Notes under the pieces: model-generated
Told to the model about the DNA's origin: nothing
The model's database searches: none
Seen by the model: the letters and a program-made list of their open reading frames with translations, nothing else
Translations under genes and position numbers: made by a program
Assembly: GCA_938045195.1 (NCBI GenBank)
Contig: CALINC010000068.1
Location: 14,982 to 78,981, forward strand
Direction: 5' to 3'
DNA: 64,000 bases
Source: an uncultured Treponema sp.
GTDB lineage: Bacteria > Spirochaetota > Spirochaetia > Treponematales > Treponemataceae
Part shown: in pieces, positions 36,521-46,236 of the stretch
Layout of the letters: each line of letters starts with the position of its first letter
Numbering within the stretch: position 1 is the stretch's first letter

Positions 36521-36961
36521 CTATTCAAGAATTTCATCTAAACGCTCATTTTTATATTTAAAGGATATTTTTTCTTCTTTAACCATTTTTAACATTTCTT
36601 TTAATTCACATGAGGTCACCGCCGGGCTCGAGATTTTTGATAGAACCACACGGCAATGTATAGTTTTATAACTAAAATTCTTCTTAAAATACTTATATGA
36701 GGTTTTTAACTGAATACAAGCCTTCCGTAAATCTTTACCTTTTAGCTCTATCAAATACACATTCGTACTATTATCATCTACAGCAAAATCACATCGAGTA
36801 CCTGAAGTAATCAAGCAACCGTCAACACGAATTTTGATAAGGTTTCTGCCGGAGTTATTGTGCATTACAAATTTTCGCTTGTTCTCCTGGCATACCAATA
36901 TTTTATCATTACCATAGTATTCACAACACTCATCAGGTATTTTTTTCATCAGTTCTTTCAT
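36521..36961 (-). CDS. PD-(D/E)xK nuclease-like partner of the AAA ATPase
   Basis: A 146-residue protein that I do not recognise by name. It has a restriction-nuclease-like core: CDFAV (Asp58) followed after a short loop by VYLIELKGKDL (Glu72 and Lys74), which fits the PD-(D/E)xK pattern D-x(n)-E-x-K, plus a helix with QLKTSYKYF. It immediately follows the AAA ATPase gene and overlaps its end. The frame extends to 37018 but I prefer M20 (36961); MKK at 36949 is another possible start. Function inferred: an effector nuclease controlled by the ATPase, as in two-gene defence systems; not demonstrated. Confidence 0.55.
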   Translation of the reverse strand: MKELMKKIPDECCEYYGNDKILVCQENKRKFVMHNNSGRNLIKIRVDGCLITSGTRCDFAVDDNSTNVYLIELKGKDLRKACIQLKTSYKYFKKNFSYKTIHCRVVLSKISSPAVTSCELKEMLKMVKEEKISFKYKNERLDEILE

Positions 36962-38288
36962 AATCGGCATCCAATAATTTGGTATACACTTCATTAATTT
37001 CAGAAGAATACAAGTCAATCTCAGCAGGATCGATTTGATATAAATCGTTTCGTTTTATATCAATAATACTTCCATTTTTTATTGCATAAGCGGCAACGTC
37101 ATCATAATGGATTTGATACGGCAAAGCGATAATATGTTTTACATCGATCCTTCTTCTTTGCAAGACCCCTGCATAAATACAATTATTGAAAGTTTCAAGC
37201 ACATAGGGACTATGGGTGGTAACAAGCAGCTTGTTGTTTGTATTTTTATTCAAACATTCCAATAAATGAAAAACTACATCCTTTTGAGAGTTAGGGAACA
37301 AATTTTGTTCAGGCTCTTCCACAATATTAAAAAAATAGAGAGGTATTACTCCCTCAAAATATTTTCTTATTGTAAATGCCAGTTTATCATCACCGGATTG
37401 TTTTTTTTTCTTAGGAGGTAAGCTAATACCGGCCGCTGTAAGTATAGCCATTAAACCGGCGGGTATTAAAAAAGAACTAGACAAAACAACTCCTAAAAGA
37501 GAAGCTGCTACTCCCATAACACTTAACAACTTATTATATTTTGCAATTACATTTTCCTGTAATTCAACAGGCATTTTTCGTTTTGAATCAAAGTCAGGTT
37601 TATCAATACAACCGGAAAGATATGTACTTACGAGAGACAATAATGACGATGACTGAAAGCCGCTTGCAGATTCTGTTAAGTTAATTTTGTATTTTGCATT
37701 ATTGTCCATAATAAAAAATTCTTTTTTGTCTTTATTATATTGCAAAAAAATATTTTTAATGGGCAACTTAAATTTCATACCATCAAGATTCCTTCCGGCT
37801 TTAAGGCTTTCTTCAAGAAAAGTATGTAAAGCGGGAGCAATACCTGATATTGTTTCAGGAGACTCAACCGAAGAAATAAAATTTCTTTCCGAAGGTATAT
37901 ATATAATCTTAGGCATTTCATAAATAGAATCTTCCGTTTTTTTGTTTTCTAAAGTTAAATTCTTCCCTCGGATAGTAAAATGATAGTACTGACCTATATA
38001 ATCTATTTCCGTTTTATCTGAAAAATAGGATAAAATATTATGGTAGTTAAATAACTCTTTAAAAAAACTACTTGTCTTTACAGTATTTTCTGAAAGTATT
38101 TTTGAAGGTAAATCCCGCCGTAAAAGAGCCTTTTCCAGCCACTCAAAAGAAGAAACCAATTTTGCAACGGAACTCTTACCTGCACCTTGATGTCCCACAA
38201 ACAAAGTGAGCTTTTTAATATCAAAAAAATTATCTTTCTGAAAACCTGAATGAATAGGTCCAAAATCTTTTATCCTGATTTTACTCAT
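36933..38288 (-). CDS. ABC/AAA_21-type ATPase with an internal hydrophobic insert
   Basis: 451 residues. Walker A is VGHQGAGKS (about 31-39), an ABC-like signature is SASGFQSSS (about 207-215), Walker B is FFNIVEEPEQN (about 319-328) and the switch His is in LLVTTHSPYVL (His359). This set defines SMC/OLD-like ATPases. An insert at about 254-289 (SVMGVAASLLGVVLSSSFLI) is long and apolar enough for one or two membrane helices, which is unusual for this family. It lies 2 bases after the wbpI stop and precedes the nuclease-like gene, so the pair sits inside the mannuronate genes. A defence role is inferred. Confidence 0.8.
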   Translation of the reverse strand: MSKIRIKDFGPIHSGFQKDNFFDIKKLTLFVGHQGAGKSSVAKLVSSFEWLEKALLRRDLPSKILSENTVKTSSFFKELFNYHNILSYFSDKTEIDYIGQYYHFTIRGKNLTLENKKTEDSIYEMPKIIYIPSERNFISSVESPETISGIAPALHTFLEESLKAGRNLDGMKFKLPIKNIFLQYNKDKKEFFIMDNNAKYKINLTESASGFQSSSLLSLVSTYLSGCIDKPDFDSKRKMPVELQENVIAKYNKLLSVMGVAASLLGVVLSSSFLIPAGLMAILTAAGISLPPKKKKQSGDDKLAFTIRKYFEGVIPLYFFNIVEEPEQNLFPNSQKDVVFHLLECLNKNTNNKLLVTTHSPYVLETFNNCIYAGVLQRRRIDVKHIIALPYQIHYDDVAAYAIKNGSIIDIKRNDLYQIDPAEIDLYSSEINEVYTKLLDADYERTDEKNT

Positions 38289-38290
38289 AC

Positions 38291-39364
38291 TTATTTTCGT
38301 AAAACCTCTATGATTTTTTCTGCCGTATGTCCCTCACCATAAAGTTGAGGATAATTCTCCGGAATATGAATATTTCGAATAGCCGATACAATTTTTTCAG
38401 TATCAGCACCGGTCAGCGTATTCCAACCGGAAGCTACAAGCTCAACCCACTCGGTAGTATCACGCATGGTAATACAAGGTTTCCGAAAGAAAAATGCTTC
38501 TTTTTGAACGCCGCCTGAGTCCGTAAGCATGGCAGTACAAGCTTCTTCGTATTTAAGCATTTCCAAATAGCCGACCGGCTCGATCAGAGTAACATGTTGT
38601 TCAAAGCGCAATCCAGACTCAGCCAGTATTTTCTTTGTACGGGGATGCACAGGGAAAACAAATTTTCTTTCTGAAAGTGAATTAACTGCATTTACAATAT
38701 TTGTCAAGCGTACCGGATCGTCGGTATTTTCCGCCCTATGAATGGTCAACAAGATAAAATTGTTCGGCACTTGCAATGAAATATTTTTTTTGCGGTAATA
38801 AAGCGAGGCATCATACATAATATCACCCGTTTTACACACTACTTTATTATCTGGTGAAGGTACGCCATCGGTAGAAACGACTCCCTCTTTCTTGAGGTTT
38901 TCTATAGCCGTCTCCGTCGGGCAAAAAAGCCATGTTGAAAGATGATCGGTAAGTCTACGATTTTGCTCTTCCGGCATTACCATCATATAGGAGCGCAAAC
39001 CGGCTTCCACATGCGCTACCGGAATATGCAACTTACTCGCAGCTAAAGCACCAGCTAACGTAGAATTAGTATCACCATAGACAAGCACTGCATCAGGCTT
39101 GAGTTCTAAAAGTAATGACTCAATCTTTTCGAGCATAAGACCGGTCATTTTACCGTGAGAACCTGAACCGATATGCAAATTATAATCCGGCTGCGGAATA
39201 TCCATTTCAGTAAAAAATATATCGCTCATATTTTGATCATAATGCTGACCGGTATGAACGATTGTCTCTTTTACATCAAGTTGCGGATTGTTTCTAATAT
39301 AGCGGCTTAACACAGCCGCTTTGATAAATTGCGGACGCGCGCCAATAATTGTAAGAATGTGCAT
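38291..39364 (-). CDS. wbpI: UDP-GlcNAc-type 2-epimerase (WbpI-like)
   Basis: 357 residues, non-hydrolysing epimerase. Motifs: IIGARPQFIKAAVLSR at the N-terminus, VHTGQHYDQNMS, YGDTNSTLAG, HVEAGLRSY and TDSGGVQKEAFF. By context it epimerises UDP-2,3-diacetamido-glucuronic acid to the manno form, the last step of the wbp branch. It follows wbpG by 9 bases. Plain WecB (UDP-GlcNAc to UDP-ManNAc) remains possible, but the gene neighbours favour WbpI. Confidence 0.88.
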   Translation of the reverse strand: MHILTIIGARPQFIKAAVLSRYIRNNPQLDVKETIVHTGQHYDQNMSDIFFTEMDIPQPDYNLHIGSGSHGKMTGLMLEKIESLLLELKPDAVLVYGDTNSTLAGALAASKLHIPVAHVEAGLRSYMMVMPEEQNRRLTDHLSTWLFCPTETAIENLKKEGVVSTDGVPSPDNKVVCKTGDIMYDASLYYRKKNISLQVPNNFILLTIHRAENTDDPVRLTNIVNAVNSLSERKFVFPVHPRTKKILAESGLRFEQHVTLIEPVGYLEMLKYEEACTAMLTDSGGVQKEAFFFRKPCITMRDTTEWVELVASGWNTLTGADTEKIVSAIRNIHIPENYPQLYGEGHTAEKIIEVLRK

Positions 39365-39373
39365 AGCAATTTC

Positions 39374-40525
39374 CTACTTTGAGATCAAAAACTTGCGTAA
39401 AAGACGTTTTAGTTTTCTTAATAGGAGTAATTTATTAGGATTTGTCAAAATATCTAAAAAATAAGATGTCCTATAATCAGTATGTTGCTTAGGAGGACTC
39501 TGCAAAATCCTATCAAATTCTTCTCTCGGAATCTGTAATTTATCCAATACAAAAGCTATATCCTTCTCCATTTGCTCTTTATCATAAGCAGGTTCCGCAT
39601 ATAATCTCAATGCTTCATCACGACTCAATTGTCCCGAAACAATTAAACTTGACAAATGCGAAGTACGCTTGTCTACTTTAAATTTCTCTTTAAACCAAAC
39701 CAGCTGAACAACTTTTGTCAATATGTTTTCAAGATGCTTTGCTTCATAATACGTAAAACCGGAAAAATCATGCAATTCTTTAATCGCTCGTTCTTTATTA
39801 TAATCAATATAATCAAGAGGCGTAATCGTTTTTAAATGCAATATTCGGTTATCCATCATGCGTCGCTGCCAAGAAATCAACGGTAATTTATTAATCGGTT
39901 TGGTTCCAAATAATTCGTGAATAGCCTTAATATGAACAAGATCATACGCCGAATGGGTATTTCCCGACTGTAAAATAGATTCTAATGAAAAATTTTGGCC
40001 TGATAAAAAGTACTTTATTTTCTTTTTACGTGCAAAATCATACAGAGCAGCAAATAGTACATTATCTTGTGGAATCGCCAAATTAGGCACTTCAGCATAA
40101 AGAAAAGATCGATTTAAATCTAAAAATTGTTCTTCATCAGGCCTAATGGTAACAAGAGTGATATTCGCTTTTTCTACAAGATCTTTAACATTTTTTTTTG
40201 CTAACTCAGTATCAAACCCATCATCGATATGTACAGCAAGAATACGCAACCCCCACTTAGCTGCCCCTAAATATGCAAGATATGCAGAATCAAGACCTCC
40301 TGATATCCCCATAAGACAATCAAATTCTTTGCCGCGACCGGCATTTTTTAGAACAGTCAATAATTGATGAAGTTTTTCTTCTCCCTCTACATTTGGAAAA
40401 TACCGATATGGTTTTGCTGCAAGAGCAGCGGTACAATAATTACAATTCCCGTCTCTATCAAACCGTATATTAGCATCGGATACATTATCCATGATACATC
40501 TATTACAGCGTTGAAACGTACTCAT
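39374..40525 (-). CDS. wbpG: N-acetyl-sugar amidotransferase (WbpG-like)
   Basis: 383 residues. A PP-loop ATP pyrophosphatase motif MGISGGLDSAYL (about 72-83) and N-terminal CNRC and CNYC pairs (Cys7, Cys10, Cys28, Cys31) match the family that converts a 3-acetamido group of a mannuronic acid to an acetamidino group. Known partners HisH and HisF, which supply ammonia, are not seen in this window. AAGGAG lies 6 bases before the ATG. It lies next to wbpI, which supports the assignment. Other sugar amidotransferases could share the sequence pattern. Confidence 0.82.
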   Translation of the reverse strand: MSTFQRCNRCIMDNVSDANIRFDRDGNCNYCTAALAAKPYRYFPNVEGEEKLHQLLTVLKNAGRGKEFDCLMGISGGLDSAYLAYLGAAKWGLRILAVHIDDGFDTELAKKNVKDLVEKANITLVTIRPDEEQFLDLNRSFLYAEVPNLAIPQDNVLFAALYDFARKKKIKYFLSGQNFSLESILQSGNTHSAYDLVHIKAIHELFGTKPINKLPLISWQRRMMDNRILHLKTITPLDYIDYNKERAIKELHDFSGFTYYEAKHLENILTKVVQLVWFKEKFKVDKRTSHLSSLIVSGQLSRDEALRLYAEPAYDKEQMEKDIAFVLDKLQIPREEFDRILQSPPKQHTDYRTSYFLDILTNPNKLLLLRKLKRLLRKFLISK

Positions 40526-40543
40526 AAAGAACTCCTTTTTGTC

Positions 40544-41947
40544 TTATTTATTTGCATAATTACTTTCAATGTCTGACAATGCTTGTTTTAATCTTTCTTC
40601 ATGATTATCCGCAAAAAATAAATTTCCTTCTTCTTGAACAACATTCCGATCAAAATGAACGGCTTTATTAACCTTTTCTATGAACTCGTCTGGTCGCGAT
40701 GCATATAACACGGATTGAATACCTTCAAAAAAAGAACCGTACATAAATCGAGCGACCCCATCTATATCCATAAGCACCACAGGAGTACCAAAAGCTAAAC
40801 TCTCTATCGCACAAGTTGATAGCACTGCTGACGTCACATGCGAATTTTGCATACATTGATAGACGTCAAGCTCTGTTTCGATCGTAATATTATCATTCTT
40901 ATAACTACGATGATAATCCTTTACAAAACGAGGAATAAAAATAAAAAATAAACGGCTATCCAGTTTAGCAACTTGTTCAACAAATGTAAGAATCTCTTTA
41001 TCCATATCATATTGACTTGCAACAGTAATAATAAGCCGAGCTTTTAGGGAACCGTATTTTTTGTCAAATAAACGTTTATTCGTATCCGCTTCTTGCCGCA
41101 TTAAATCGATATAATAACTGCCTACTGCGAATACTGAATCTTTACGATAAATATTTTCACTAACATCTAACTTAAATCGATCTCCAAAAACCAATAAATA
41201 ATCAGGGTAGGGATTACTATCAAAGCTTTTAAACGATATGTATGCAATATGTTGATCATTGATCACTCCATGCTGCATTTCAATGGTTGGAATATGTCTT
41301 TTCTTTGCAATGTAATATGCAGGCATACGTAAGATATCATAATAACAGTCTATATATATTTTCGAAGGCCTAATAACAGCAAAATATATATTATAGAATT
41401 TCAATGCAGCAATAATTAATTTAATATTTTTCCGATAAGCAAATTCAATACTTAAGTCATCAATAATATTTTGTAAAACAGACACACCGACCAGTTTTCG
41501 TTGTTTGATAGGAAAAAAAAACGAAAAAGCCATTATGATAGCAGCAATAAAATCAGAATGAACATATTTTGCCACAGATATAACATTATCAGGAAATAAT
41601 TTTATTATAATCGGCAATGATTTGGTTTCCAGATCGAAAAATACTTGCATTATTCTATCGATATACATACCGTTATGTTTTTTCATTCCGACATCGTCAG
41701 TAAAAATAATTGCAGCATCTCTTTTAAACATAGCCGAAAACGAAGTAAGTTTTAAAGCCTTAAATCCACGCTTTATTTTTGAGTGCTTATTTACTACCGG
41801 TGTAGTTACATCTTGATCAGAATAATAGTACAAAGTAAAAATACTATTTCTAAAAAAAGGCCATAATTTTATACCGGCATATTCAATATTTTCAACAGGA
41901 TACGTTGTTTCTATATGCTTTATTTTTTCTATAACATCAGTTTTCAT
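40544..41947 (-). CDS. Glycosyltransferase-like protein of unknown specificity
   Basis: 467 residues with no N-terminal signal. An IKLWPFFRNSIFTLYY opening and, in the second half, TIEMQHGVINDQHIAYISFK, then NSHVTSAVLSTCAIESLAFGTP, which resembles the donor-binding part of GT-B capsule and polysialyl/CDP-glycerol-type transferases. I do not recognise a named family. It lies between wbpG and the asparagine-synthetase-like gene, 12 and 18 bases away, so it should be part of the same operon. A glycosyltransferase for the nonulosonate is one possibility. Confidence 0.6.
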   Translation of the reverse strand: MKTDVIEKIKHIETTYPVENIEYAGIKLWPFFRNSIFTLYYYSDQDVTTPVVNKHSKIKRGFKALKLTSFSAMFKRDAAIIFTDDVGMKKHNGMYIDRIMQVFFDLETKSLPIIIKLFPDNVISVAKYVHSDFIAAIIMAFSFFFPIKQRKLVGVSVLQNIIDDLSIEFAYRKNIKLIIAALKFYNIYFAVIRPSKIYIDCYYDILRMPAYYIAKKRHIPTIEMQHGVINDQHIAYISFKSFDSNPYPDYLLVFGDRFKLDVSENIYRKDSVFAVGSYYIDLMRQEADTNKRLFDKKYGSLKARLIITVASQYDMDKEILTFVEQVAKLDSRLFFIFIPRFVKDYHRSYKNDNITIETELDVYQCMQNSHVTSAVLSTCAIESLAFGTPVVLMDIDGVARFMYGSFFEGIQSVLYASRPDEFIEKVNKAVHFDRNVVQEEGNLFFADNHEERLKQALSDIESNYANK

Positions 41948-41959
41948 AAATAGACAGCA

Positions 41960-43726
41960 TCACCCCTGCACTACATCTTTTATCAAGATCAAGTATAGAT
42001 AATAGTCATACAGATTCCTATAATCGCCTGTAAAATTTTTAGGAGAAATAATATTCAAATTTAAATCATCTTGAAGTGCGCAAATGTCTTCATATAGCTT
42101 ATCTTTATCAATATTAGTCTGCTCGACACTGGTCTTATCATCTTTCTTCACAATCAAGGAATAAATTTTTTTCAAAGGCCTTTTTATTCCAAGAAGCTCA
42201 CATTTATCAACTATTATTTTTTTTATAACTCTGCGATGAGGAGCTTGCAAAATACCTTTAGAAGATTGATATTTCCACATCATACAATGAGAAAAAATAG
42301 GATAATCCAAAATATCTTTATTCACATTTAACAGCACAGAAATCATAAATTTTGTTTTATCTTTATATTGCAAAGGGACTTGTTCATTCAAATCCAAAAT
42401 CTGAGAATCGCCCATAAAAGAAAACCCATCCATATACTGATTTAAAAAATTATGCATAGTGGTATCAGCTTCTTTTCTATATCGAATAACGAGCGAAGAC
42501 AATCCTTGAGGAGTAATAACATCCCATTGTCCGGTTATGTTTTTAATTATGTCTTTAACATCTTCTCGCCAAGATTCATAAACATCCACAGAACAAAGAA
42601 AAGATTTCCAATCATAATCCATATATTCAGACAAAGCTTCATCAAATGTAAAACTATCCGTAGCATTAAGAGCTTCGAGATACACGACATTACGAAAAGG
42701 TTCGCCAAAATAACCAAATTCAGCAAAATCCATTTTCTGAGGTAATATATTTGAGTAGTATTCTAAAATATTTGTATTATTACCATATATAACAAAATAT
42801 TCCCAAAATTTTTTTAACCCTTCTAAAACATTAAAATTACTAGAAGTGCTCCAATCTATGAACTCATATTGTAAGGAATATTTTTTAGATATAAGTTCTA
42901 CAATTTTTGCATCCTCATCTTTCGTATTCGTTAAATATGAGTTTCCTTTGCCGTATAATAATTTCGGCTTTGCGCCATTTGATAATAAAGCCCCTAACAC
43001 CATGCGTGAATCAAGCCCGCCTGTCATATTCATAGCGATATTTTTATATAAATTTGTAACCTGTAAACCTATACCAAGCATTCTATCAGACAAACGATGA
43101 GAATAATCGTCAAAAGTTGCATTGGAATATACATCCTGTTTAGCTTCAGCTCGCGGCTTAAAAGAATAGGCTTGCTCTGAAAAATCATATATAAGTATTT
43201 TTTCGCCCAGCATTCTCTTTATATCTGAAAATATAGTCTTATCGGTTAAAATCCCGCATTGGAAACATTTTTCAATTAATACCGTAGAATTTATTTTTTT
43301 TAAATTTAATCCTTTAGCTAGTATATAAAATGAAGTGAAGATGGTTATATCATTCCCATTAAAAACATAATACATCTTATACAATGAAGATTCATCTATA
43401 AAAAAGAATAACTTACCATTCTTAATGATGATAATAGCATACATACCATAGATATGCTCAGGCAGTGAACATGTACTGCTATCAAAATCTTCATATATTA
43501 ATTCTAAAGCTTCATCATTTTTTTTATTTTTATAGATGAGAGTACCCGAATAATAAACCGGAAACTTTCTTACAAGCTCGGATTGTTCCCGCTCTTTAAG
43601 AAACTCTACAATGTGATAATCAGTTGTCTGGATTTCTAATTTTAATTTCCGACCAGAATGACAAATAAGCTCTTTTAACTTTTTAGCAGTAGCAATATTA
43701 GTTGAAAATAATACAGATGAACTCAT
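41960..43726 (-). CDS. Asparagine-synthetase-like PP-loop protein
   Basis: 588 residues. The N-terminal 190 residues look like a degenerate glutaminase domain; the true N-terminus is MSSSVLFS, so the catalytic Cys at position 2 of real asparagine synthetases is missing. The C-terminal domain has the ATP pyrophosphatase loop MTGGLDSRMVL (about 234-244). Without a glutaminase Cys it could use free ammonia or another amine to amidate a carboxyl group, for instance on the mannuronic or nonulosonic acid. It overlaps the wzx stop by four bases. The substrate is unknown. Confidence 0.7.
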   Translation of the reverse strand: MSSSVLFSTNIATAKKLKELICHSGRKLKLEIQTTDYHIVEFLKEREQSELVRKFPVYYSGTLIYKNKKNDEALELIYEDFDSSTCSLPEHIYGMYAIIIIKNGKLFFFIDESSLYKMYYVFNGNDITIFTSFYILAKGLNLKKINSTVLIEKCFQCGILTDKTIFSDIKRMLGEKILIYDFSEQAYSFKPRAEAKQDVYSNATFDDYSHRLSDRMLGIGLQVTNLYKNIAMNMTGGLDSRMVLGALLSNGAKPKLLYGKGNSYLTNTKDEDAKIVELISKKYSLQYEFIDWSTSSNFNVLEGLKKFWEYFVIYGNNTNILEYYSNILPQKMDFAEFGYFGEPFRNVVYLEALNATDSFTFDEALSEYMDYDWKSFLCSVDVYESWREDVKDIIKNITGQWDVITPQGLSSLVIRYRKEADTTMHNFLNQYMDGFSFMGDSQILDLNEQVPLQYKDKTKFMISVLLNVNKDILDYPIFSHCMMWKYQSSKGILQAPHRRVIKKIIVDKCELLGIKRPLKKIYSLIVKKDDKTSVEQTNIDKDKLYEDICALQDDLNLNIISPKNFTGDYRNLYDYYLYLILIKDVVQG

Positions 43727-45165
43727 AATTTCTTCCCAAAAAATCTATTCTTAAAATAAGTAAGAATATTTGTTATATTTATATGCAAAATAGATAAAAA
43801 CAAAATTGCAATGCAAATGCATGCAAGACATTTTAAAATAAAGAAAACAAGCGTTACTTTAATAAATATAAAGACACCACCGGTAAAAGTTATTAAAGCA
43901 ATTACAATCACTTCTTTCCTAATCCTAACGGGAGATGCCTTGTAGGCTAAAAAAACGATAAACGGAAGAATAAGTATATAGGATAAAAGCGTTGCGAATG
44001 CAGCCCCATACCCTCCAAAAAGAGGAATAAAAATAAAATTACAGAAAATATTAAATCCTGTGATAAAACACCATAATAATGACTTATATTTAGCAAATTT
44101 AATATTATAGTCAAGCGGAACTTGGAAAACTAATTTCATTCCATTAAAGTAGAAGCTATAAAGTATTAATAACGTGACAATATTAGCACTCGCATAACGT
44201 TTGTCAAGGAACAGAAATATATCATTAATAATCAGAGAAAAGCCAAATACAATAAAAGAAAAGAAAGCAAATACTTTCAGGCTCGTTTTTTCAATCTCAG
44301 AATAATCGAGAGTATCTTTACTCAATTTTTTAAATAAATAAGGAACCATAGCGGTATTAACTGACATCATAATAATATCGGAAATACTGCCTATTTTGTA
44401 TCCAATAGAATACAATCCGACATCGTAACTAGCCTTTAGATTATATAACATCACACGATCTGCAAATGTTGTCGCAAATGCAGACAATTCCAATGGCATA
44501 CGAATGACAGAATACTTTAAAACTTTACTCAGTTTTTGAGAGATTGTCTTTCTCCACAAAGAAAGACATAAGAATTTTTTTGTAAAACACATATAAATTG
44601 ATGCATGCAACACTCTTGTTATAAAATTTCCCCAAAAGAAAGCAGCTATTTTATCTTGAAGATTCGTAATAAATATTATATTTAGTATGATTCCGGTCAT
44701 AGAAATCAGCATTGTTACAAAAGTAACTTTTTTTGCATCTTGCATGGAAACCAACAATGAATTTGCATTATTTATAAGAATATTCAACCATGAAATACTT
44801 AATACAACATAAAAGAAAGTTTTCTTTATAGAAAACAAAGTATCATTTTTAATCCAGAAAACAACAGCAGCAATACCTCCATACACTAAAGCTGATGTCG
44901 TAAAAGAAAACATAACAATAGAAGTGTATAATTCTACTATCTCATTGTTATTTTTACAATCAAAATAAAAACGAGACAGACCGCCATGTATTGACAAAGA
45001 AACAACTACAGTCAGAAAACTTGAAATGATCAATAAAAAATTAATCACACCGTAGTCGGACGGCGATATCAAATGTGTATATAGCGGCAATAGAAAAAAA
45101 CTAGCAGCATTAACAAAAATATTTCCAAAGGTAAAAAGAAAAACGTTTTTTTGAAATTGTCTCAT
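43723..45165 (-). CDS. wzx: Wzx-type polysaccharide flippase
   Basis: 480 residues with about twelve to fourteen predicted membrane helices, starting FGNIFVNAASFFLLPLYTHL, which is the usual Wzx/MATE-superfamily opening. It would move lipid-linked repeat units across the inner membrane. With the EpsG-like polymerase it defines a Wzx/Wzy pathway. Low-GC. It follows the ptmE-like gene by 9 bases. No defect seen. Confidence 0.88.
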   Translation of the reverse strand: MRQFQKNVFLFTFGNIFVNAASFFLLPLYTHLISPSDYGVINFLLIISSFLTVVVSLSIHGGLSRFYFDCKNNNEIVELYTSIVMFSFTTSALVYGGIAAVVFWIKNDTLFSIKKTFFYVVLSISWLNILINNANSLLVSMQDAKKVTFVTMLISMTGIILNIIFITNLQDKIAAFFWGNFITRVLHASIYMCFTKKFLCLSLWRKTISQKLSKVLKYSVIRMPLELSAFATTFADRVMLYNLKASYDVGLYSIGYKIGSISDIIMMSVNTAMVPYLFKKLSKDTLDYSEIEKTSLKVFAFFSFIVFGFSLIINDIFLFLDKRYASANIVTLLILYSFYFNGMKLVFQVPLDYNIKFAKYKSLLWCFITGFNIFCNFIFIPLFGGYGAAFATLLSYILILPFIVFLAYKASPVRIRKEVIVIALITFTGGVFIFIKVTLVFFILKCLACICIAILFLSILHINITNILTYFKNRFFGKKL

Positions 45166-45174
45166 ATTATTTAT

Positions 45175-46236
45175 CTACTCTTTAAAATGGCTTGCAATTT
45201 CCTGTACTTTTTGAAAATCAGCAGGTTTACCGATATCAATCCAATAGCCGGAAATTGGAAACCGGATTACTTTATATTGTCTTGCAATAAGATCGGTCAA
45301 AAAATCTGTTGCATCATAGAAAGTGTTATGTGGAATTAAATCAAGCAGAGATATCTTAAAAAGATATATCCCTGCATTTGCATAATAATAATAATTTGGT
45401 TTTTCTTTTATCCCGATTATATTCCTTTTATTCTCAATATCAAGTATACCATACGGTATATTTACATTGTAGGGCATAGCTGCGACACTCATATCTGCGT
45501 TATTTTTTAGAAAATGCAAATAAAACTCTTCTAAATTTATATTGGTAAAAAGATCCGAGTTCATTAACAGAACAACATCATTATGCCAGTCTTTAATATA
45601 TTGAACGCCGCCAATGGTTCCTAGAAATTTTTCACCTTCACGAATACATTTAATCTTCACACCATTCTTTTCAGCGAAGAAATGTTCTTCTATTTGCTCG
45701 GCTAAGTAATTTACCGTAACATTTATATTATCAACACCATAGTGGATCAGATTATCAATATTATAATCAATAATAGGTTTGTCTGCAACTTTTAAGAGCG
45801 GCTTAGGCGTATTAAGCGTCAAAGGGCGAAGCCGTTCGCCTTTACCGCCCGCCATTAAAACGGCATCAATGGGCAAATACGATTTACCATTTGAAAAATC
45901 CAAGATTTTTTTAACTGTCTTATTTTTATGCAGATATGGGACAAGCTTAATACCTTTTTGCCTGATAAAAGAAATTAAGTCAGAAGAATAATTATCGTCA
46001 TCAATATACGTAAAATCTTTCTGCATTACCGTTACTACGGGATCAGTTAAAGCAGCACCTCTTATTAAAGCCCTCCTGCAATCACCATCTGTTAAAGACC
46101 CTATCACATGATTTGCTTCATCAATCACGAATAATGTAAGCATTCCGTTATCGGATACGGTATCAAGCTGCTTTAAAGCATTGAGGATGCTCGTACTCTC
46201 TAGCACAAAATATTTTCTTAAGTCATGTAAATTCAT
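45175..46236 (-). CDS. ptmE: PtmE-like nucleotidyltransferase with CBS domains (legionaminate branch)
   Basis: 353 residues: two CBS motifs at about 1-120 (VIGSLTDGDCRRAL) and a sugar-phosphate nucleotidyltransferase domain from about 124 with MAGGKGERLRPLT (about 129-141) and LMNSDLFTNI. This CBS-plus-transferase fusion is the hallmark of PtmE, which makes GDP-GlcN for legionaminic acid in Campylobacter. GTP versus other NTPs cannot be told from sequence. It overlaps legF by four bases (ATGA). Its presence suggests the GDP-linked legionaminate route, but no PtmA or PtmF gene was recognised. Confidence 0.85.
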   Translation of the reverse strand: MNLHDLRKYFVLESTSILNALKQLDTVSDNGMLTLFVIDEANHVIGSLTDGDCRRALIRGAALTDPVVTVMQKDFTYIDDDNYSSDLISFIRQKGIKLVPYLHKNKTVKKILDFSNGKSYLPIDAVLMAGGKGERLRPLTLNTPKPLLKVADKPIIDYNIDNLIHYGVDNINVTVNYLAEQIEEHFFAEKNGVKIKCIREGEKFLGTIGGVQYIKDWHNDVVLLMNSDLFTNINLEEFYLHFLKNNADMSVAAMPYNVNIPYGILDIENKRNIIGIKEKPNYYYYANAGIYLFKISLLDLIPHNTFYDATDFLTDLIARQYKVIRFPISGYWIDIGKPADFQKVQEIASHFKE

